Assembly (NCBI GenBank): GCA_010645155.1
Contig: JAAGOF010000244.1
Span: 160,121 to 224,120, forward strand
Direction: 5' to 3'
Source of the DNA: Tigriopus japonicus
Lineage: Eukaryota > Arthropoda > Copepoda > Harpacticoida > Harpacticidae
Length of the DNA stretch: 64,000 bases
In this document: positions 57,401 through 64,000 of the stretch, piece after piece
Layout: every line of letters begins with the position of its first letter
Numbering within the stretch: the first letter of the stretch is position 1
Notes under the pieces: generated by a model
What the model saw: the letters and a program-made list of their open reading frames with translations, nothing else
Database searches by the model: none
Told to the model about the DNA's origin: nothing
Translations under genes and position numbers: made by a program

Positions 57401-60400
57401 TAAAATGAGGTCGTACATGTGTAGGGTTGATTGAAATTTTTAAGTGATTTCCATTTACACTTCAATCGAATGTGAGAATGCAAAATTTAAAGGGTCTCTT
57501 AGTTCAGTACAGAGGTCTCCTCGAGGAGGATAAAATGAATGCACCATTTTGTGATCAGAAACTACTAGAAGAGAGCTAATTTGTCATTTTTTGAAAGATT
57601 AAGCGATTTTGTGAATCCTTGATATGAGAATCTGAGGAGTGAAAGAATCTTGTTTCGGTCTCAAGCTGTCGTAATCGGAATGCACGTAAAAGGAGTCTTC
57701 AATGGGAGTTATTACCGTATCATTTTACGGACTTGCTGCCGTTTCTAACTGCCGTTAGCAGTGTAGGCTTGCCAAAAAAATCTCAGTTTTCAAGGGTCAG
57801 ATTTTCGAAAAATGTTGCATTTATGGGGAATGGCATGGTTAATGTATGTTGAGAAGTATTGCAAAGTAATTTGAAAACAAATGGAGAAATTGGAAGCCTT
57901 CAATTAAACAAATTATTTGTTTTTTGGTTTAGTTGCCCCAGGAACCGATCTCCTCTGGCCATCTTGTTATTCAAAGTCGGGCATTCCTAATTTCAAAGTT
58001 CGGAAGAACCCTCTCAACTTATGTAGCGAAATTTTAGATAAAAGCAATAAAACATACTTTTTTGCAAGTACAATGTCAAGAATTGCTATTTCAACTTCAA
58101 TTTGTGCAGATAAGAAAGGCATTGTTGCAATCACCAGGTAGGTGATTGCAACAATGCAATAATGCAATAATGCAATTGCAACAAATGAAACCAGGTTTTG
58201 CTTTCATTTGATTTATTTCTTATTTTTAATCTCGACAAAGACCCTCAGCCAGAGCTTTGTAGAACCCTCTATGTCGTCTCTTCCTTTTCGAAGTTCTAGT
58301 CGACGAAGCTAATTCGGCATCTTCAACTTCATTGTCTTTCAAACATTGAAAAACGGGATCCACAACCACGCTACTTGTTTCTCCCGGGTCCACTTCACCA
58401 TTTTCCATCGCAGTTTCTTGGAAGGGTCGGCTTCGATCAGGAGGTTGGAACTCCACATCCGGTAGGCCTCCCGAGTTAGGGTCTGTCTGCGTCTCATCTA
58501 GGCCTCCAACACATCCCGTACACTGCGGGGAACCTGGATCCGTATTTTCTGTGCTGTGCGATTCCAAGAGCGCTACTTGCCGGGCCGTTCTTTCTATACT
58601 TTGGCCATTTTCCTTACGAATCATAACAGCAACGACGACATCGTCCTGGTTTTTTCGGACATTTTCGATCCTGGCCAGACTCCCAAGTATTTTTCTCGAA
58701 TGTTTCTGGCTTACGAAGAACTACGTCCCCAAGTTTAATCGTGGTGGAGAGTGATTAGTCCATTTCGGGCTGACACTAAGCTCTTGAACATATTGTTTTA
58801 ACCATTGGTCCCAAAATCCCTTCATAATTTGTTTTCGATCAAGGCACATACCGGTAAAGTTTAAGCTCTTCAGTTTCTGAGTACTTGGTGTCACTAATTC
58901 GGCCATCTTTCTTCCGTACACTAATTGGTTTGGAGTAATCACAGGCCATTCGGTTGGGTCTTGACAAGTTACCCACAAAGGCCTATCATTAATGACACAT
59001 TTCAATTCAACCAAAATTGTTTAAAGAATGGCTAATGTGATCAATTTCTTTTGCAATGCAATCTAGCCTCAATTGTCTTTTCAGCATGCCGATCATCCTC
59101 TCCGTGACTCCATTTGTCCATGGAGCTTCCGGCGTGCTGTACGGAATTTCCATTGCATTTTCCGTGCATTCCGATTACGACACAAGCCTATAGCTGTCAG
59201 ATTTGTCACCTTGAAGCAGAGAAAGGCCAAACTCGCCAATCCCTCAATGTCTAGATTTCCATATTCTAAGAGCTATTTTCCGTCAATTTGCTTATTCTTA
59301 TAATATCATTTTTCAATATAAACAGACCTGTGGCCTTGTCGGCCTTCAAATGTTACAAAAAAACACGATCTTCTTTAAGTGACAAAAAGGGTGAACAACA
59401 TGGTCAATACTTTTTTTGCAGAACCTCCCTATTTTGAAACTACAATGTTGCGCAGGACCAATGTGCTCCATAGTTTTTTTCAGCCGATGACAAATCATTG
59501 AAGGACTTGGACAATCATCAAAAACATTAAGAATTCTAAATTGAATCATACGATACCGCTTATTTTTCTTTAAACGTTACCTAGTCAAAAGTTATCCACC
59601 CTTAAAGTTTAGTCAAGAGCAGACACAAACTGAATGGCTTAGCCCCCTGGTTGCAAGATCTTGCAATCTTGCAAGAAAAGGTCAAAGGAGTGAGTACTGT
59701 TGTGTTTCGCGTTTGTAGTGCTCCACTTTTGACTTGTAAGTTTAAACCCCTCCTCTTTCGAGAAGTCTACTTGAGTTAAACTTTCTGACATAAAAACTCA
59801 AACAAGGGCCAGTGCCGCAATGGTTTGCCTAATATCGAACTCGAAACACATCAGCACTGACGAGCTCATGTATTGTCCACGCCTGCCTAAATTTTAAAGA
59901 CGCACAACTTTAGACTCCGAAGCCCAATTAAGCTGATTATTGGTAGAAAAATTACCTGCAAGACATAACTTGTGATGTATATTGAAGCTGCATGTAGTCT
60001 TAGTCCAAGTTTAAGCTCAAGTAGACGCTCATACTAAAGTGGGTCACAACTAGTGATGGGTTTCGAGTTGAGAGTGTTGCCATTTTTTACTTAAGTTCAA
60101 TTATTATTCAAAAAGGCAGTATACAGCCTATTTAACGCCATGGAACCGATATCAACACTCGAACTAAATCGAGTTTGAGTTCCATCAGTGGACTTTGAGT
60201 TGGCAGTGCTGCCTTATTTAATTAGGAGATTGCGTCTAGTGCCTTTTAAGAAGTCTAGTTGTGGTAAACTTTTTGAACGTAAAAGACCAAAATGGCAAAA
60301 CTATGCCAAAAATTTAGCTTGAAACACATAAGTAGTGACAACTGCACTTTTGAAATCGACGCCGATTCCAGTGTCGACACGGACAGTGATTGTGTAAGTG

Positions 60401-61423
60401 GTTATGCACTCAGTATAGGTTTTGTAGTTTTCGAAAACACACAATACCTTTTGATTTCGACACTAACACCGACCGTCACAAGCTTAAAATTCCTTTTTTA
60501 AGATGAAAAAGGGAGGAGGAAATTCCAAAAAAGTGCCATATACAGTACGTTCGTTATTGCAACTACTTAATAAAACTTATTTATTCTTTGCAGATTTTTT
60601 CAATTGGACGATGACTTATCGCTCAGATAGTGATTTGCCCATTCCATATGGACGCATCTTGCCCTTGAATTCGACGAACCACGACTTCCATTCACGGAAT
60701 GATGTACACTCGTGGAAACCTTTCAATTACACTGAATTCCATTCCACCTTACACCAAAGACCTGCAGAATTCATGGAACTAGCTCAAAGACCCAAACTCG
60801 TGGCTTGGATCGTTTCCAATTGTCATACAAATTCTGAACGAGAGTTATACGTTAAAGAACTCTCAAAACACATCAACGTGACCATCTTTGGAGGTTGTGG
60901 GCCTGAAAAATGCCAAGAGAATTGTGATCAGATAGTGCAGACTAATTACAAGTTCTTTCTTTCGTTTGAGAACAGTATATGCCATGAATACGTCACCGAA
61001 AAGTTCTTCAAGCGAATCAATCAGAGCATGCTGCCAATCGTCATGGGAGGGAGCAATTATTCAAAAATAGCTCCTCCTCACTCCTACATTGACATTCGCG
61101 ATTTTAAGTCACCTGAGATGTTGGCCAAATATTTGTGGTATTTAGATAAAAACCACGAGGAATATCTGTCATATTTTTGGTGGAAATATGATTACTCGGT
61201 AAAACTTCGCTACTTTCATCAAGGCATTTGCGACTTGTGCCAAATGCTCAATATGAACTTGCCTGCCAAATCTTATCACAACATGACCTCTTGGTGGAGA
61301 GCTGATGGTAGTCAAGGTCCGACATGTCAACCCAAAGGAACCTTTCCATGGTCTGAATCAAAGCTCGATTCAATCAAGAGTCAAATCATGAGGAAAATGG
61401 ACTCCTTTTTTCACGTTCAATAG
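54498..61423 (+). CDS. Alpha-1,3-fucosyltransferase (GT10), 460 aa, 2 exons
   Basis: Exon 1 is 54498-55050 and exon 2 is 60594-61423, joined in phase across a 5.5 kb intron. It is a type II Golgi enzyme: short cytoplasmic tail MVFSDYKR, membrane anchor TLGVIVASTWMFLFFYS, Pro-rich stem, then the catalytic domain. Signature segments are FNWTMTYRSDSDLPIPYG (from residue 187), LVAWIVSNCHTNSERELYV, NVTIFGGCG and the GT10 core FFLSFENSICHEYVTEKFF with YIDIRDF after it. Paired Cys near the C-terminus (CDLC) fit the family. It would transfer fucose from GDP-fucose to GlcNAc of N-glycans or Lewis-type glycans. Acceptor specificity cannot be read. Several N-X-S/T sequons are present. The ATG was chosen because the TM anchor follows directly. 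Confidence 0.92.
55728..56290. repeat. Inverted repeat in the fucosyltransferase intron
   Basis: About 84 bp at 55728-55810 (CAATGAACCGAGAAAAA, GACCTTGCGT(T/C)GCCAGACCC, TTTCCAACATGGTTGCCAG) returns inverted at 55985-56070. The right flank (56247-56280) carries the same ATTCAGCTGGGGATTCT core as the inverted repeat at 30.2-30.5 kb, linking the two families. No coding capacity. Confidence 0.7.
56851..57225. repeat. GTAATTG-rich repeat patch
   Basis: Recurrent TAATTACAATTAC and TGTAATTGTAATTTGTAATTG strings at both ends resemble the subterminal tracts of the hAT-type element at 30021-31702. It may be a diverged relative. No termini or target duplication were resolved. Confidence 0.35.
58226..59160 (-). 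pseudogene. Decayed BEL/Pao-type retrotransposon integrase fragment
   Basis: Read on the minus strand, three pieces in two or more frames follow the order of a BEL/Pao integrase end. A core piece (about 59160-59040) has APWTNGVTERM, which holds the last catalytic Glu. A middle piece (59014-58721) has CVINDRPLWV and ITPNQLVYGRK. A C-terminal piece (58624-58226) has MIRKENGQSIERTARQVALLE and a long tail. Frame breaks and internal stops separate them, and no reverse transcriptase, gag or LTR was seen, so the copy is dead. It is antisense within the 5.5 kb fucosyltransferase intron. Confidence 0.75.
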
Positions 61424-62569
61424 TGTTGAAATTAGAGATCATTCTTGAAATCAAGCAAAATGGACTGAATTTAATTGAGTAAAGACCTAACATATTTTTT
61501 ACATTCAGTCCTTAAACGCCAAAATTTAAGTGCAAAACCTAAATTCCACGGTCAGGCTCGCAAATCAACGGACATGCCAAAATATTGAACACCAAGGTCA
61601 CTTTTTTGGAGGGCTCATGTTTAGTAAAAATATTCTGTTTGACCACCAGTTTTGTTTTATTCTTTTTTCACGAATAATGATCATTCTAACATCCAAAGAA
61701 TGTGTTAGTTTGTGAAATTTGATGTTTTGGTCAATTTTACTAGCTTTTTCTCATTAATTGAAGCAGAAACCAATCTTTCCTTATGCTCTCATCATTTGTA
61801 CGTCTTACTTCATAGCTTGGAGAAGCTAAAAAGCAAAATACATACTGTTACAGCTATAATAAATCCTATTTGGGTCTTTTTTAATTTTGACTTTGCCATC
61901 TGTTTTCTAGTTCATTCTGAAGGGAACAGGCAATTTTCTAGTTTGTTTTTTGAAATAATCCCACTTTTCTAATTTTGGACAAAATTCACAGATTTTTGTA
62001 CTTACATTGTAAGTTATAATTTACAAGTATGTGATAGCCCCAAGATTTACTAAATACTTTTTGATACAACTATAATATATAAATGAGGGAAGCTCAGTAA
62101 ACATGAGCAGGGCCTGATTGTTTTCCCCGTGGCTCGGTCATGGCCTCTGGTGCCGCGTTGCTTCAATGAAATTTTACGATCGTATCTCATTTTCGCCCGT
62201 TTGTTGCGGAGCAACTGACCGTTCGAAATATTTGATCGAACGCAGAATAGGAAAGAACAGACGCACCACAAAAGGGCGGCGCAACAGTACGGAGCACAAA
62301 ATCAACAACCTTTTTTCTCACTGTGCTTATCTTATTGTCGGCTAGTTTCCTTACCTTGACGTATGAATTAACATTTTTTTGTAAACTTTTGAGCAGAACA
62401 GGCATAAGTGCATAAAAATGTGCATGCATAAAAATGAAACATAAAGTGGAGAGGCCAAAAAAAGAGCAAAAGCTGCCAAATTTTCGTGAGAATGTGCATA
62501 AAAGTCAAAAAAAGTACGTAAAATTTCGAAATGGAAAGGTAGACAGTTGGGAATCAGAATTTCGGTTGA
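61424..62569. other. Intergenic, no gene seen
   Basis: AT-rich except for a GC-richer patch at 62110-62300 that shows no recognised domain in any frame. Confidence 0.5.
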
Positions 62570-62790
62570 ATATTTTTTGGCACCCCAGTCATAAGCAATG
62601 TTTACCAAAACTATCTTTCGATAAAAAAAAAATTGCAGTTTTAAGTAAATTTTCAATTCAAGTTTACGTAGACAAGGTCTCACTTGCAGAAGTACGTACT
62701 AGTTGATTTGTTCCGTACTGGAAATCATGATTCTTTTCCGTTAGGCTCCCAGTCCAGTGAAACTCAGTGGTTCTTTGTTTGGGTGACCAC
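62570..62790. repeat. Foldback-family fragment
   Basis: CAAGGTCTCACTTGCAGAAGTACGT, TTCCGTACTGGAAATCATGATT and TTAGGCTCCCAGTCCA follow the right arm of the element at 48265-48733 in order. Only one arm is preserved. Confidence 0.55.
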
Positions 62791-64000
62791 CATGAACAAA
62801 TAATACTCTCCAACAACACTGTTTTAAGAAAACAGAAATGCGAAAGTGTTCATAGTAGTGGTATGCTTGGATTTCAAGTGGTGTAAAGGCTCAAAGGAAA
62901 GATTCGCAAAGGTCTGGATTTGAAGGTCTTCTCTAATTAAAGAATTCCTCGGGTCCCTCGTTCCGATTAATTAATTAACACCTTGCTCCCGCGTGAATGA
63001 CACAGTCGAGGTGTGATTCACATCTTTAGGTGCAGTCTGAAACTCAAACAGTGCTTCCAATTTTCTCATATGAATTGTAATTGTGGTACTCTCAGTCAGA
63101 AAACTGAATTCTCCCCAAAGCCTTAAAACTGTTTTTTTGAGTTGCCAGAGCGCTTCTTAATATCAAGCCTTTGGAAAGACTTTTGAGAGGGAGCAGGAAG
63201 ACTTTCGCACTCCCCCAAAAACAGTGTTTCCACACGTTGCTCCAAGATATATGTGTGGTTAACGCAGAAACTAGTTTACAGGGTCTGCTTGAACTTGAAT
63301 GCAAAAGCCAACAGGAGGAAAACTCTTTGATTGTTTATCAGTTTGTAAAGACGCTCTACGGAAACGGAAACTAATCGGAGTAATACAAACTCATACCCAA
63401 AGATGTCAGGATTACCTCGCATCCATATTGGATAGCTTCTACTGTAAATCAAGAGTTACACATTTAGAGGTGTACAAACCGAACAAACCAAGAAAGAAGG
63501 GCCCAACAAATTTATGAAGTTATAGATATGGGAATGTATGAAAAAGTGGAAATAGTCATATTCTTTAAAATGTGGGAGGGTGAAAGAGCGGCGATTGGGA
63601 GGACAAGGAGAAGGCAGTGCAGATGGAGGAGAAGGCACTGCCACTTGTGCTATAGCAATGAAAGAAGACAAATCAGATGCTGAGTAGAGCTTCCCTGGAT
63701 TAACGGATTAATCGATTAATCAAGTGAAAGTGGATTAGTCCGCTAATCCATTTTGTCAGACGGATTTATCAAACAAATTTCAAAAGATCCTTTTTACATT
63801 TTATCGTGCTTTTCTTTAACAATTTCCAAAATTTTTCCCGATACAGCATGTAATTGAAGATTCCAAAAGATCTCCAGACCAAGCTTAGGTGCATTCTTGA
63901 ACAAGCAACTTAAAAAATATTAAATTTTGGAATGGCAAAGTAATGTTGAAAAATAGAGGAATTTTCAATGAATAAGGATGAGACATGTGCAAAAAAGCAA
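62791..64000. other. Intergenic, no gene seen
   Basis: No supported gene. At 63700-63760 there is a cluster of GGATTA/TAATCC units, including the palindrome GATTAATCGATTAATC, possibly a transposon end continuing beyond what can be paired here. Confidence 0.45.

Noticed and set aside
1..64000. CRISPR array, operon, phage or bacterial defence system
   Set aside because: The intron-rich genes, poly(A) signals and eukaryotic transposons show animal nuclear DNA. No spaced direct-repeat array was seen.

Overview
The window is nuclear DNA of an invertebrate animal, most likely a crustacean and perhaps a copepod. It is AT-rich. The genes have short GT-AG introns. One secreted protein is rich in Gly-Tyr and carries KR-S-A-(D/E) dibasic junctions, a style known from crustacean cuticle and shell proteins. 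There are many small DNA transposons. The species cannot be named from the sequence alone. Exon coordinates below were built by hand from splice sites, reading phase and protein-family similarity. No transcript evidence was available.

Layout. 1-4.7 kb has no gene, but holds a hAT-type MITE and a tRNA-Leu-like SINE remnant. 4.7-12.2 kb is gene-dense: a short-chain dehydrogenase (+), a convergent Gly/Tyr-rich secreted protein (-), a foldback element, and an eight-exon carboxylesterase-family gene (+) that lacks its catalytic serine. 13.4-16.4 kb carries an inverted repeat and an N-terminal asparagine amidohydrolase gene (NTAN1-like, +). 16.4-25.1 kb is gene-poor, with a 32-33 bp minisatellite and a few GC-richer islands. 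25.2-25.7 kb holds a one-exon membrane protein (-). 26-27 kb is a hAT-type element. 28.8-32.8 kb is a secreted, sequon-rich protein (+) whose third intron contains a 1.7 kb nested hAT-type element. 32.9-35.6 kb is TADA2B (-), convergent with it. 37.3-45.3 kb is the nucleoporin NUP214 (+, 15 exons, 1796 aa). 45.8-48.1 kb holds a palindromic Tc1/mariner-like element followed by a 1.17 kb hAT-type element. 48.3-48.7 kb is another foldback element. 48.7-54.5 kb is empty of recognisable genes. 54.5-61.4 kb is an alpha-1,3-fucosyltransferase (+) with a 5.5 kb intron holding a decayed BEL/Pao-type integrase. 61.4-64 kb has no gene.

The genes do not form a pathway. They are housekeeping genes (nuclear pore, SAGA-type acetyltransferase adaptor, N-degron pathway, glycosylation, oxidoreduction) next to lineage-style secreted proteins. 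The most notable points are the predicted dead esterase, a palindromic transposon with a 41 bp micro-inversion in one arm, and three insertions with exact 8 bp target duplications. I did not find a convincing new multi-gene system.
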